DNA of 47,754 nt from Ruminococcus flavefaciens (GCA_002310115.1 DBYI01000120.1:1-47754), one strand, 5' to 3'; shown: positions 1 to 9,291, counted from the stretch's first letter. Translations and numbers: made by a program. Notes: a model not told the origin generated them from the letters alone.

Positions 1-255
1 ATCTTATGTAATTATATGGGTGGAATATAAAGCTGCAACTTACCTTTTTATGTCATTCACAAACACTATGTCACTTTTATAATAATATATATATACTTAT
101 AAATCAATGCATCTATATTAATATTGCAATTAATATAATTAATATGAATCGCAATATATATTGTTGATAATTTAACATTTTGCGTATGCCAAAAGAAATA
201 TAACGGTGAACGTTTTGTTCATCATCAATTATAGATAAATAGCGGAGCTTTATCG

Positions 256-2922
256 CTAATTTTTTTCGCTTACGAGTAGTGATATACGAACCTGCATCAT
301 ATTAGCAGCTTCCTCTGCTGTTTTTTCACCGTTGAAAAATGCGTCCGCTTCCTCATAGCATATCGACTGTGCATCATAGTCTAATTGATTGGCAAGAGTA
401 TCACAGCTCAGTACATAGCGTTCAAGATCGTCGCGCTCATCCTGAGTGAGAGGATACTGTACAGTACCTAACTTTGTTTTTTTGCTTTCGACCACCTCTC
501 CGTTGTTTAAATCGTTTAGCTTCATTTCCTTATCGAGTCTTTTTTCAAGTTCGTTTTTCAATGCAGGGAGACCATACACATAATGGTTCGAGGATTTTGA
601 ATAATCAAAGAATGTTTTCAATAACTCCCAGGCACCTTCTTTAACTTTGCTGGTTTCACTTATTGCAAATCTGGTGCTTATGTCAAGTTTGCCGCCTTTG
701 CCGTTGCTTGTGGGATAACCAGCAAAGGTGAAATCCTCACCGCCGAAGGTCGCTGATTTTTCCCAGCTGATCTGATTATCGGTCTCGAAATGAATCAAAG
801 AAGCCAGATCCTCGTCGTTGGGTATCCAGTAAGCCTTGTTGGTATAATACGTTTGAATAGCAGCTTCGCCATCAGAAAATTTATCAGGCTTGTCTACTTC
901 CATTACAAAGCGGTCGCAGAATTTTAACATATCAATAAAATCAGGACTGTCAAAATGACATTGAGCATTTTCGATATCCACAAGATCGGTCTGCCCTTCA
1001 AGAAGGATCCTCAGCATTTCTGTTTTACTGAGTCCGTCATACTTATGGATAGCATCAGCTTTATCGTAAATATCCATCATTTCACGGATCGTCCAGTTCT
1101 CGTGGTTGAGATATTTTGATTTTATTCCTATTGTACTGAGACCGAATGAGGGAGCGATACTGTACAGCTTTCCGTCTTTGCTCTCCAACGCTTTCAGCAC
1201 GTTTTGAGCTATGGTCTGACGATTTATATCAGGGTCGTTATCCATAAAACTGTAGAGATCGGCAAAGAAGCCTTTGCTTCCGAGAAGTTCGATAGTATCT
1301 CTGCTGGATGATATAATCATATCGGGAGCCTTGCCTGACACAATATCAAGCTGCAGCAGCTTTTCCATTTTATTATGCTGATCATATGATTCGTTTGCGT
1401 TTTTAGGCTGCTCGCTACTTCCGCCGTTCTGTTCCACATATAAGTCATAGTAGTTTATCACATTTACTCTGTATTTGTCCTGACTTTTGTTGAATTCATT
1501 GAAAATCTTCTCGGCGCTGAAATTATTGTTGATTATGCCAACATTCACTGTTTTGATATCTGCAGCTTCTTCTGCATTACGGCGTACAAGCTTGTATACT
1601 ATGCAGCTTTTGTTTTCGTAATAATTGCCTCCGTATCCATAAAACTCGCCGTTTCCAGCGCTTACGACCTGCATTGGCTGAGCATCCGCATCATACCAGT
1701 TCAGAAGCATTTCCTTTGTACCGTCAGCCTTTATACCATATAAATAACTGTTATCGGAGTATAGCATTATATAATCTCCGAAGCCGTTCATTATCATGCT
1801 AAAATCTGACTGACCTGAAATATTTATACTTAGAACAGGCGTGCCAAATATCTTCTTTTCCGGATCAAACGAAAATACCTCTAACATCGTTTTTAAATAG
1901 TCAGAGTTTGGATTATACCTGCAGGCAAGATAAGGAGTTCCATCCGGAGCAAAAACCATATAGGATATTATTCCTGATGAACTATCAACAGGAGAACTGA
2001 TCCTTTCAAGACGTCCGTCTCTGTTACACAGCATAAGTTCGCCGTAAGTATCCGCAATAACAGCATAGTCATCGCTGACCTGAGCAAAAGAACTTACGTA
2101 GAAATTATCTGGATCTTCAACGCATTCTTCAAAATTATTCAGAAGCGAAAAGCTCTTTACAGAACCGTCCTTATTGTAGAAGCATATACCGTATGAGGTC
2201 CTGCGGTTTTCATAGAAGCTGCTGTAATCAAAACTCTCGTCTGATCCTACAGGCATTTTTACGCCATTATCATCAAAAATAGAATAAAGTACAGCTATAT
2301 CACCACCGGGAGTAATTGAATAGGCTCCGATATTGTCATCGGCAGCTGCAACTTCGTCAGGGAGAGAGAGCTCTTTTCTTTTAATATCCGAAAAATCACT
2401 GCTGATCGAGTAAATATACTCCTTTTGTTCATTTAAAAGCACTCCTATGCCCATATATCTGTTGTCATCAAGTTGTATAAGTCTGCTTAAGCCGTCAAAT
2501 TCGGTTATAGTCTTATAATCGGTCAGTTTATATGAGCCTCCGTGGAGTCCTTCATCAGTTCCGGAGGTATTTTCAACGGAAACAACAGAAGGATCAGGAG
2601 CTTCAGTTATAATGTTTTTGCTCCTGAAGTTTTTTATAAAAGCTGCTCCGATGCCAATACCGCCCAAAGTTATAAGACATATCACTGCTGCCTTGACAGG
2701 CTTGTACCATTTTGGTTTCATGTAAACATCAACTCCTGTTACTTCATCTGCTGTAGAAAAATCTCTGCCGTATTTTCGCATTTTATACTTCCGTTTGCTT
2801 ATTGCAAAGATCCTGTTTGCCGCTTCGTCATCAAGAGGAGAATACTTTGAGGACATAGCGCTCAGCATATCGTCATTTGCGTTTTCAAGTATCTTTAGAT
2901 CTATATTGTTTTTGTCACTCAT
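256..2922 (-). CDS. Membrane-anchored sensor: anti-sigma-like N-terminus, propeller-like middle, solute-binding (SBP family 1) C-terminus
   Basis: Protein of 888 aa. Residues 1-75 are hydrophilic and probably cytoplasmic; one membrane segment lies at about 77-97 (AAVICLITLGGIGIGAAF); the rest should be outside. Residues ~130-455 have recurring short beta-strand stretches with S/D/G turns, like a beta-propeller. Residues ~457-888 resemble an ABC-type extracellular sugar-binding protein (MalE-like; for example APDMIISS followed by a segment on the state of the binding pocket). There is no lipobox and no permease gene nearby, so transport is unlikely. The start lies 11 nt after the sigma factor stop and has an AGGAGG site overlapping that stop, so the two genes are translationally coupled. 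Known: a sigma factor directly followed by a single-pass protein with a cytoplasmic N-terminus is usually a sigma/anti-sigma pair. Inference: the outer domain senses an oligosaccharide and the N-terminus holds the sigma factor. The fold assignments of the N-terminus and the propeller are tentative. Confidence 0.75.
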   Translation of the reverse strand: MSDKNNIDLKILENANDDMLSAMSSKYSPLDDEAANRIFAISKRKYKMRKYGRDFSTADEVTGVDVYMKPKWYKPVKAAVICLITLGGIGIGAAFIKNFRSKNIITEAPDPSVVSVENTSGTDEGLHGGSYKLTDYKTITEFDGLSRLIQLDDNRYMGIGVLLNEQKEYIYSISSDFSDIKRKELSLPDEVAAADDNIGAYSITPGGDIAVLYSIFDDNGVKMPVGSDESFDYSSFYENRRTSYGICFYNKDGSVKSFSLLNNFEECVEDPDNFYVSSFAQVSDDYAVIADTYGELMLCNRDGRLERISSPVDSSSGIISYMVFAPDGTPYLACRYNPNSDYLKTMLEVFSFDPEKKIFGTPVLSINISGQSDFSMIMNGFGDYIMLYSDNSYLYGIKADGTKEMLLNWYDADAQPMQVVSAGNGEFYGYGGNYYENKSCIVYKLVRRNAEEAADIKTVNVGIINNNFSAEKIFNEFNKSQDKYRVNVINYYDLYVEQNGGSSEQPKNANESYDQHNKMEKLLQLDIVSGKAPDMIISSSRDTIELLGSKGFFADLYSFMDNDPDINRQTIAQNVLKALESKDGKLYSIAPSFGLSTIGIKSKYLNHENWTIREMMDIYDKADAIHKYDGLSKTEMLRILLEGQTDLVDIENAQCHFDSPDFIDMLKFCDRFVMEVDKPDKFSDGEAAIQTYYTNKAYWIPNDEDLASLIHFETDNQISWEKSATFGGEDFTFAGYPTSNGKGGKLDISTRFAISETSKVKEGAWELLKTFFDYSKSSNHYVYGLPALKNELEKRLDKEMKLNDLNNGEVVESKKTKLGTVQYPLTQDERDDLERYVLSCDTLANQLDYDAQSICYEEADAFFNGEKTAEEAANMMQVRISLLVSEKN

Positions 2923-2933
2923 GAAAATACCTC

Positions 2934-3500
2934 CTAAAGTGTTATGTCGTAGTCAGATAATAGCTGCTTCAAGCGTTTCAAAGCTCTTTCTGAGCGCTTT
3001 CTTACAGAAACAGCTGAAATTGACAGCTTTTTTCCTATTTCCGATGATGTCAGCCCGTAATAATATTTCAGTATTATTATGGCAGAATCAGGTTCGCCAA
3101 GCTTTTCTATCAGATCAAGGACTATTTTACCGATCTCCTTGCTTTCTGTACTTCCGGCTATATCCGTATCTGATGAAACTGTTCCTATATCCTTATCAGA
3201 AAGTTTCATGCGGTTATTTTTGGCGGCGTTTATACTACGGTACATATCTATCGCTTTATTTTTAGCGATCACATTGATGTATGCAGTAAGTTTGCCAATA
3301 TATTTGAGATTAGTGTCAAACTCCATAAAAAGGTCGGCAAATACGTCACTGACGCACTCCTCGATATCCTCTTTTGAAGCGCAGCTCCTGAGTTTATTGA
3401 AAACTATCGTAAAAACGTAGTTGTAGTATTCATCGAAAACAGCTTTTTGTCCCTTATCAGTTGATATCTTCATAAGCGAGCGCAATTCGCTCTCTGTCAT
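2934..3500 (-). CDS. RNA polymerase sigma factor, sigma-70/ECF-like
   Basis: Protein of 188 aa, the usual length of an ECF-type sigma factor. Region 2 is visible at ~20-95 (EDIEECVSDVFADLF, then AYINVIAKNKAIDMYRS, a typical 2.3/2.4 stretch). Region 4 is at ~130-182, with the helix-turn-helix LTSSEIGKKLSISAVSVRKR followed by SERALKRLKQLL. The start ATG is preceded by GGAGGTCGACC. It directects transcription of genes not identifiable here. It is the first gene of a two-gene operon with the membrane sensor, which is the standard arrangement of an ECF factor and its regulator. An autoregulated promoter is expected upstream of 3500, but I could not fix its -35/-10 with confidence. Confidence 0.88.
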   Translation of the reverse strand: MTESELRSLMKISTDKGQKAVFDEYYNYVFTIVFNKLRSCASKEDIEECVSDVFADLFMEFDTNLKYIGKLTAYINVIAKNKAIDMYRSINAAKNNRMKLSDKDIGTVSSDTDIAGSTESKEIGKIVLDLIEKLGEPDSAIIILKYYYGLTSSEIGKKLSISAVSVRKRSERALKRLKQLLSDYDITL

Positions 3501-3616
3501 TGGTCGACCTCCTTTGTATTTTCATATACTTCTATCGGATTTTATGCATCAGATGTGACAGCTTGGGATTTATTTTTATATTTTAATCATATGCAGAGTT
3601 AGCTGATTTGATATTG

Positions 3617-3650
3617 AAAAAGCACCGTTAAACGAAACTAACGATGCTTT
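3617..3650 (-). terminator. Hairpin with U-tract on the minus strand
   Basis: AAAGCACCGTTA (3619-3630) pairs with TAACGATGCTTT (3639-3650), 12 bp with one wobble. On the minus strand it is followed by TTTTT. It lies upstream of the sigma factor gene, so it would stop transcription coming from the right, where no intact minus-strand gene remains before 9292; it may be left from a lost gene. Confidence 0.55.
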
Positions 3651-3958
3651 ATTATGTATGATATTATCTGTACTAAATAAACAGCTTATAGACGGAAAAA
3701 GTACTGCTTTATCATTTTAATAATACTATATATTTGCTTTAAAATCAATACTTTGAAAATATTTTATTATTTCTTCCCTCCTGAAAAAACTACCAACATT
3801 ATTTTGAGAACTTTAACATATATAAGTCGAAATTTTTTCTTTCAATAATTCAAAGAATATAGAACTGATACTTCTGAAAAATGAATATAAATATAGGAAT
3901 CTATCAGAAATCTTCGCATTAGGCCAAAGCCATAGATTCATTCAATTCGTTGATAAAC

Positions 3959-4005
3959 AAAAAGCAGTACACTGACAAATCAAATTGTCGTGTTACTGCT
4001 TTTTG
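3959..4005. terminator. Long, probably bidirectional terminator hairpin
   Basis: AAAAAGCAGTA at 3959-3969 pairs with TACTGCTTTTT at the right end, and the inner parts (TGACAA / TTGTCG) continue the stem. A-rich and T-rich flanks allow termination in both directions. It sits in the gene-free stretch 3501-4242, which otherwise holds only AT-rich sequence and the hairpin at 3617-3650, just before the truncated end of the conjugative element. Confidence 0.6.
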
Positions 4006-4242
4006 TTTTTATATCGGAAAATATCGGCTTTGGCGTTACTCTCCATATGATTAGTCTACTTTAGAGGACTTTTTGTGTTATTATAGCACATATATTATGA
4101 AATTATAATTGCCTATATGTCACATAAGGTTTCAATAGCAATAGAAAAATTGATTCGTATATCATAATTCAGCATAAAATAGCTGTTTTTTAGAGATTAT
4201 GTTATCAAAGGCTTTTGATTAAAAAACTATTGACATTTTAGT

Positions 4243-5058
4243 ACCGGAAAGACAGCAAAGAGTATTCTTATCTCCTGCGGAGCAAGATTGGCTCCGTTTG
4301 ATATAAAAGAACTGCGTGAACTCACAGAATATGATGAGCTTGAACTTGATACGTTAGGCGATAAAAAGACGGCACTTTTTGTCATAATTTCCGATACGGA
4401 TGATACCTTTAATTTTATCGTAGCCATAATGTACACGCAGCTCTTTAATCTTCTATGTGATAAGGCAGACGATAAATATGGAGGTAAACTGCCTGTTCCG
4501 GTTCGCTGTATCCTTGACGAATTCAGTAACATAGGTCAGATACCAAAATTCGAGAAGCTCATCGCTACGATACGAAGCCGTGAGATATCCGCATGTGTAA
4601 TTCTTCAGGCCCAGAGTCAGCTGAAATCCATATACAAGGACAATGCTGATACTATCGTCGGTAATTGTGATACTATGTTGTTCCTTGGAGGAAAGGAGAA
4701 AAATACACTGAAAGATCTTTCTGAAATACTCGGAAAGGAAACAATTGACTTATACAATACAGGAGAAAGCAGAGGCAAAGAGACTTCACATTCTCTGAAC
4801 TATCAGAAAACGGGAAAAGAACTTATGAGTATGGATGAACTCAGCGTGATGGATGGAAACAAGTGTATTTTGCAGCTTAGAGGTGTCAGACCTTTTCTGA
4901 GTAACAAATATGATTATACTAAGCATCCAAATTACACTCTTACATCTGATGCTGACGAAAAGAACCTTTTCAGTATTGAAAAGTTCCTGTCTCATAAATT
5001 GAAAATCAAAAGCACAGACACAGTCGAAGTATATGACTGTGGAACCGAAAATGTATAG
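4243..5058 (+). pseudogene. virD4: VirD4/TraG-type coupling protein, C-terminal fragment
   Basis: The readable frame starts at TGKTAKSILISCGARLAPFD and continues through the Walker B stretch VRCILDEFSNIGQIPKFEKL and the C-terminal ATPase motif IVGNCDTMLFLGGKEKNTL. About 270 residues remain of a protein usually near 600 aa; the N-terminal membrane segments and the Walker A half are missing. An in-frame TGA lies immediately upstream, so only an internal start (for example TTG 4288) could be used. In the family this hexameric ATPase brings the relaxase-DNA complex to the type IV secretion channel. Without Walker A the fragment cannot do so. It marks the left, broken edge of the element. Confidence 0.85.
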
Positions 5059-5118
5059 AAACCAGACGTAACATGCTGGCTTTTATGCTCTAATTAATAT
5101 TGAAAGGACATTTAAATT

Positions 5119-5334
5119 ATGGATTTTTTTAATTCAGCAGTAGACGTACTTAAGACACTTGTTATAGCACTTGGTGCAGGCCTTGGTATCTGGGGCGTTG
5201 TTAATCTTCTCGAAGGTTACGGAAACGATAATCCAGGAGCGAAGTCTCAAGGTATGAAGCAGCTTATGGCAGGCGGTGGTGTTGCCCTTATCGGAACAAC
5301 TTTGGTTCCTCTTCTCAATGGCCTTTTTGGATAA
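5119..5334 (+). CDS. Maff2 family small membrane protein (VirB2-like pilin candidate)
   Basis: Protein of 71 aa with two hydrophobic segments: ~8-30 (VLKTLVIALGAGLGIWGVVNLL) and ~50-69 (GGGVALIGTTLVPLLNGLFG), joined by a polar loop YGNDNPGAKSQGMKQ. This is the characteristic Maff2 (PF12750) pattern, always found between the coupling protein and the VirB6-like gene in these elements. By size and position it is the likely pilin or channel subunit of the conjugation machine. AAAGGA lies about 11 nt before the ATG. A hairpin follows it, which may give it higher expression than the downstream genes. Confidence 0.85.
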   Translation: MDFFNSAVDVLKTLVIALGAGLGIWGVVNLLEGYGNDNPGAKSQGMKQLMAGGGVALIGTTLVPLLNGLFG

Positions 5335-5352
5335 AGGCCAGATTGAGATCAT

Positions 5353-5388
5353 GCAGAAGTCTGCCAAAAGGCGGACTTCTGCTATATA
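5353..5388 (+). terminator. Intrinsic terminator/attenuator after Maff2
   Basis: GCAGAAGTCTGCC (5353-5365) and GGCGGACTTCTGC (5370-5382) form a 13-bp stem (one wobble) with an AAAA loop, followed by TATATATAAG rather than a strict U-run. It lies between Maff2 and the VirB6-like gene, so it may allow partial read-through and make the small pilin-like protein more abundant. Confidence 0.6.
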
Positions 5389-5409
5389 TAAGTGAAAAGG
5401 TGGTATGGA

Positions 5410-6279
5410 ATGGAAAAAATCGTCGATGCTATTAGGAATGCCATACACGATTTCTTTGTAGATGCATGCGGTGGAATGTTTGTAGGAATATTTGATGATG
5501 TGAATGCTTCCGTTGGCAATGTGAGCAAAGAAGTTGCTCTGACCCCTATAAAGTGGAACAAGAGTATATTCTCTATGATACAGAATCTGTCAAATAATGT
5601 TATCATACCGATAGCCGGCCTTATAATCACTGCTGTTCTATGCTATGAACTTATAACTACAATAACAGAAAAAAACAACATGCATGACGTTGATACCTTC
5701 ATCTTTTTCAAATATTGTTTCAAGGCATGTGTTGCCGTAATGCTCCTGTCTCACACATTTGAAATAACAATGGCTATATTTGATGTCGGGCAATGGATCG
5801 TTGATCAGTCGGCAAAATCAATTATCAATGACACATACGTTGATGTAAATGATATTTATCTGGATTTCAGATCAACACTTGACCAAATGGACACTGGTGC
5901 CCTGATCGTCCTGATGCTTGAAGCTTCATTAGTAGGTCTTTCTGTTAAGGCAATATCTATCCTTGTTACAGTTGTGCTTACAAGCAGAATGATCGAGATC
6001 TATATGTACTGTTCTGTTGCGCCGATACCATTTGCTACTATGACCAATCATGAATGGGGAAATATAGGTACAAACTATATCCGCAGTCTTGTTGCACTGG
6101 CTTTTCAGGCTTTTTTCATAATGGTGATTGTAGGCATTTATTCTGCTCTTGTTAAGGATATTACTACTGTTAAAGACCTTCACGGAATGTTGATGCGTAT
6201 AGCTGGATATTCGATTGTACTATGTCTGACACTGTTCAAGACATCTTCAATATCAAAATCGATTTTCAATGCACGATAG
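5410..6279 (+). CDS. VirB6/TrbL-like conjugal transfer membrane protein (CD1112-like)
   Basis: Protein of 289 aa from the ATG at 5410, which has AAAAGGTGG 5-6 nt upstream; the GTG at 5392 has no site. Several membrane helices are visible: VIIPIAGLIITAVLCYELI, FKACVAVMLLSHTFEITMAIF, ALIVLMLEASLVGL plus AISILVTVVLT, YIRSLVALAFQAFFIMVIVGIY and a C-terminal one. The motif YMYCSVAPIPFATMTNHEW is typical of this family. It would form the inner-membrane channel part of the type IV secretion system, next to PrgI and VirB4. Intact by length. Confidence 0.82.
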   Translation: MEKIVDAIRNAIHDFFVDACGGMFVGIFDDVNASVGNVSKEVALTPIKWNKSIFSMIQNLSNNVIIPIAGLIITAVLCYELITTITEKNNMHDVDTFIFFKYCFKACVAVMLLSHTFEITMAIFDVGQWIVDQSAKSIINDTYVDVNDIYLDFRSTLDQMDTGALIVLMLEASLVGLSVKAISILVTVVLTSRMIEIYMYCSVAPIPFATMTNHEWGNIGTNYIRSLVALAFQAFFIMVIVGIYSALVKDITTVKDLHGMLMRIAGYSIVLCLTLFKTSSISKSIFNAR

Positions 6280-6285
6280 GAGAAA

Positions 6286-6423
6286 ATGAACGACAATTAT
6301 ATGATCAAGATGATGAAACTACGCACAGATACTCAAGTTGTTCTTACCTATTTCATTTATCAATTAGCCGAAGGTGTTCCAAAGTATAGCTCAGACTATA
6401 AGCAGATAAGGAGGATTTCATAA
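6286..6423 (+). CDS. Small protein of unknown function (45 aa) in the transfer operon
   Basis: ATG at 6286 follows AGGAGA by 3-4 nt and lies 6 nt after the VirB6-like stop; TAA at 6421 abuts the ATG of prgI at 6424. The frame fills the space between the two genes exactly. The product is mildly basic (MNDNYMIKMMKLRTDTQVVL...) with no clear membrane helix. I do not recognise a family. The fit between neighbours and the ribosome site support translation; conservation in related elements could not be checked. Confidence 0.55.
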   Translation: MNDNYMIKMMKLRTDTQVVLTYFIYQLAEGVPKYSSDYKQIRRIS

Positions 6424-6852
6424 ATGCCCTATGTACAGGTCCCTAAAGATTTGAACAACGTCAAGACAAAAGTCTTATTCAATCTAACAAAACGACAGCT
6501 CATATGGTTCGGTGCAGCGGCAACTATTGCTGTTCCTGTTTACTTTCTTACCAGAAGACATATAGGAAATACTCTTGCAATGCTTCTTCTTATAATTATA
6601 GCCATGCCATTTTTTCTGATGGCAATGTATGAAAAGAATGGCCTGCCATTTGAAATAATTGTAAGGATCTTCATAACTTCTCGGTTTATACGACCTAAGA
6701 AGCGACCATACAGAACGGAAAATATCTACGAATACGCACAGAAACAGTATGATCTTGAAACGGAGGTACATAACATTTTATATGATAAGAATAAAACTCA
6801 AAGGGAAACAGAAAAAAATGGTAGATGCTGCAGTAAAAAAGGCTCGCCCTGA
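6424..6852 (+). CDS. PrgI family conjugal transfer protein
   Basis: Protein of 142 aa beginning MPYVQVPKDLNNVKTKVLFNL, the typical PrgI start, followed by two hydrophobic helices (LIWFGAAATIAVPVYFL and TLAMLLLIIIAMPFFLMAM) and a basic tail ending in the motif YRTENIYEY before VirB4. GGAGG lies 8 nt before the ATG. In Gram-positive type IV secretion systems PrgI is a VirB3-like membrane protein that works with the VirB4 ATPase. Its 3' end overlaps the start of virB4 by about 70 nt. Confidence 0.88.
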   Translation: MPYVQVPKDLNNVKTKVLFNLTKRQLIWFGAAATIAVPVYFLTRRHIGNTLAMLLLIIIAMPFFLMAMYEKNGLPFEIIVRIFITSRFIRPKKRPYRTENIYEYAQKQYDLETEVHNILYDKNKTQRETEKNGRCCSKKGSP

Positions 6853-9166
6853 CGGTAATGGGAAAAATCCTGTTACAGCTCAACAGTCCATTACATTCCA
6901 ACAGATGTACAAAGACGGTATATGCCGAATTGATAGAAAACACTATACAAAGACGATACAGTTTTTTGATATCAACTATCAGCTTGCCCAGAACGAAGAT
7001 AAAACTGCTATATTTGACAGTTACTGTGAATTTCTAAACTATTTTGACTGCTCAATCAATGTTCAGCTGTCTTTTCTGAATCAGTTATCAGATCTGGAAG
7101 AATTTGAAAAAAAGATTGAACTCACTCGCCAGGACGATGGGTTCGACGATATCAGAAGTGAATATTCAGAAATGCTGAAAAACAAGCTTGCAAAGGGAAA
7201 TAATGGCCTTGTAAGAACCAAGTACATAACATTCGGAATAGAAGCCGAGAATTTAAAAGAAGCAAAATCAAAGCTTGAACGTATAGAAGCAGATATTGTA
7301 GATAATTTCAAAACGATGGGCGTACTGGCACAGCCTCTTAATGGTGCTGAGCGTCTTGCTATACTTCATCGATGCTTCAACCCCGAAGGCAGAGAAAAAT
7401 TTAGATTTTCATGGGATCTGATTCCACAGACTGGTCTTTCTGTGAAGGACTTTATAGCACCTTCCTCATTTGATTTCTCGAAAGGAAACAGTTTTCGTAT
7501 GGGAGAACAGACAGGAGCGGTTTCATTTATACAGATACTTGCAAGCGAAATGTCGGACAAGATGCTTGCTGATTTCCTGAATGTAGATCATAATATCATT
7601 CTATCAATTCATCTTCAGTCTATTGACCAGAACAAGGCAATAAAAACTGTTAAAAGGAAAATAACTGATCTTGATAAAATGAAAATGGAAGAGCAGAAAA
7701 AGGCTTTTCGTAATGGTTATGATATCGACATTATGCCTTCTGATATAAATACATTCGGTAATGACGCAAAAGCTCTTCTAAACGATCTACAGAACAGAAA
7801 TGAACGTCTTTTTATGGTTACTATTCTCATTATGAACACAGCAGATACCAAAAGGAAGCTGGATAATATCATTTTTCAGGAGCAGGGGATTGCACAGAAA
7901 TATAACTGTCAGATAAAACGCCTTGATTATCAGCAGGAACACGGTATTATGGCTTGTGTCCCAATCGGCGTAAACGAAATAGAGATAAAACGCGGACTGA
8001 CCACTTCAAGTACGGCTATTTTTGTACCATTTACTACACAAGAACTGTTACAGGAAGGCGAGTCCCTTTATTACGGGCTGAATGCGCTTTCAAACAACAT
8101 GATACTCTGCGACCGTAAACAGCTTAAAAATCCGAATGGTATCATTCTCGGTACTCCCGGTACCGGTAAATCTTTCTCAGCAAAGAGAGAAATCGCAAAT
8201 GCCTTTCTGACTACCAAAGATGACATTATAATCTGTGATCCAGAGGCAGAATATTTCCCACTTGTCAGCAGACTTAATGGCCAGGTTATACGAATATCAC
8301 CAAATTCAACGCAATATATCAATCCTCTTGATATAAACCTAAACTATTCGGAAGATGAAAATCCTCTTGCTCTCAAATCGGATTTTGTATTATCAATGTG
8401 CGAGTTGATCATAGGGGGCAAAAGTGGTCTTGAACCTATTGAAAAGACTATTATTGACCGGTGTGTGCGCCTTGTTTACAGGGAATATATTGCCAATCCT
8501 GAAACAACAGAAATGCCTATTCTTCAGGATCTGTATAATCTAATTCTCAGTCAGCCAGAACCGGAAGCTATACGGATTGCAGCAGCGCTTGAAATGTATG
8601 TTACAGGATCGCTGAATATCTTCAATCATCGCACCAATGTTGATATGAACAACCGATTGATCTGCTTTGACATAAAGGAACTCGGCAAACAGCTGAAAAA
8701 GCTGGGAATGCTTATTGTTCAGGACTGCGTATGGAATCGTGTTACGATAAACAGGGCAGAACACAAATCAACCCGTTATTATATCGACGAGTTTCATCTT
8801 CTTCTGAAGGAAGAACAGACAGCGGCTTACTCCGTAGAAATATGGAAACGATTCAGAAAATGGGGCGGTATTCCGACAGGTCTTACTCAGAATGTCAAAG
8901 ATCTGCTTTCAAGCCGTGAGGTTGAGAACATCTTTGAAAACTCTGATTTCATTTATATGCTCAATCAGGCAGGCGGTGATCGCCAGATACTCGCCAAGCA
9001 GCTGAATATCTCACCTCATCAGCTTTCATATGTTACAAATTCCGGACCCGGTGAAGGACTGATTTTTTATGGAAATGTTATCATACCATTCATTGACAAA
9101 TTTCCTAAGGATACGATGCTCTACAAGATCATGACTACAAGGCCGGAAGAAACGGAGGTGAATTGA
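6782..9166 (+). CDS. virB4: VirB4-type conjugal transfer ATPase
   Basis: About 794 aa from ATG 6782 (GGAGGT 14 nt upstream); an ATG at 6749 in the same frame is possible but has no site. The N-terminal domain carries GICRIDRKHYTKTIQFFDINYQ, diagnostic of this VirB4 branch. Walker A GTPGTGKS is at ~456 and Walker B YYIDEFHLLL at ~666, followed by the GIPTGLTQNVKDLLSS sensor stretch. It powers assembly of the secretion channel at the inner membrane face. It appears complete and intact, unlike the coupling protein. Confidence 0.92.
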   Translation: MIRIKLKGKQKKMVDAAVKKARPDGNGKNPVTAQQSITFQQMYKDGICRIDRKHYTKTIQFFDINYQLAQNEDKTAIFDSYCEFLNYFDCSINVQLSFLNQLSDLEEFEKKIELTRQDDGFDDIRSEYSEMLKNKLAKGNNGLVRTKYITFGIEAENLKEAKSKLERIEADIVDNFKTMGVLAQPLNGAERLAILHRCFNPEGREKFRFSWDLIPQTGLSVKDFIAPSSFDFSKGNSFRMGEQTGAVSFIQILASEMSDKMLADFLNVDHNIILSIHLQSIDQNKAIKTVKRKITDLDKMKMEEQKKAFRNGYDIDIMPSDINTFGNDAKALLNDLQNRNERLFMVTILIMNTADTKRKLDNIIFQEQGIAQKYNCQIKRLDYQQEHGIMACVPIGVNEIEIKRGLTTSSTAIFVPFTTQELLQEGESLYYGLNALSNNMILCDRKQLKNPNGIILGTPGTGKSFSAKREIANAFLTTKDDIIICDPEAEYFPLVSRLNGQVIRISPNSTQYINPLDINLNYSEDENPLALKSDFVLSMCELIIGGKSGLEPIEKTIIDRCVRLVYREYIANPETTEMPILQDLYNLILSQPEPEAIRIAAALEMYVTGSLNIFNHRTNVDMNNRLICFDIKELGKQLKKLGMLIVQDCVWNRVTINRAEHKSTRYYIDEFHLLLKEEQTAAYSVEIWKRFRKWGGIPTGLTQNVKDLLSSREVENIFENSDFIYMLNQAGGDRQILAKQLNISPHQLSYVTNSGPGEGLIFYGNVIIPFIDKFPKDTMLYKIMTTRPEETEVN

Positions 9167-9167
9167 T

Positions 9168-9251
9168 ATGAAATGGCTTATCGGGGCAGCTATCGGTGGA
9201 ATTATTTTTATAACTGCTTTATGTATATTTCATGCTAAACACTGCAGATAA
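9168..9251 (+). CDS. Single-span membrane peptide (27 aa)
   Basis: ATG at 9168 overlaps no gene and follows the VirB4 stop by 1 nt, with GGAGGTG about 7 nt upstream. The product is MKWLIGAAIGGIIFITALCIF followed by a short polar tail, a single membrane helix. It is the last gene before the hairpin at 9257 and the inserted antisense cassette. Function unknown; it could be a small part of the transfer machine. The ribosome site and coupling make translation likely. Confidence 0.55.
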   Translation: MKWLIGAAIGGIIFITALCIFHAKHCR

Positions 9252-9256
9252 ACAAG

Positions 9257-9285
9257 AAACCGTACTCGTATTCTGAGCACGGTTT
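9257..9285. terminator. Hairpin between convergent transfer and cassette genes
   Basis: AAACCGTACTC (9257-9267) pairs with GAGCACGGTTT (9275-9285) with a single A-C mismatch. It sits exactly between the last plus-strand gene (9251) and the stop of the minus-strand cassette (9292). The U-tracts are weak on both strands, so it may be a modest bidirectional terminator. Confidence 0.5.
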
Positions 9286-9291
9286 ACAAGT

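Noticed and set aside
1..255. A terminator or gene before the sensor gene
   Set aside because: Only AT-rich sequence and a weak GATAAA/TTTATC hairpin near 233-255; nothing I can support.
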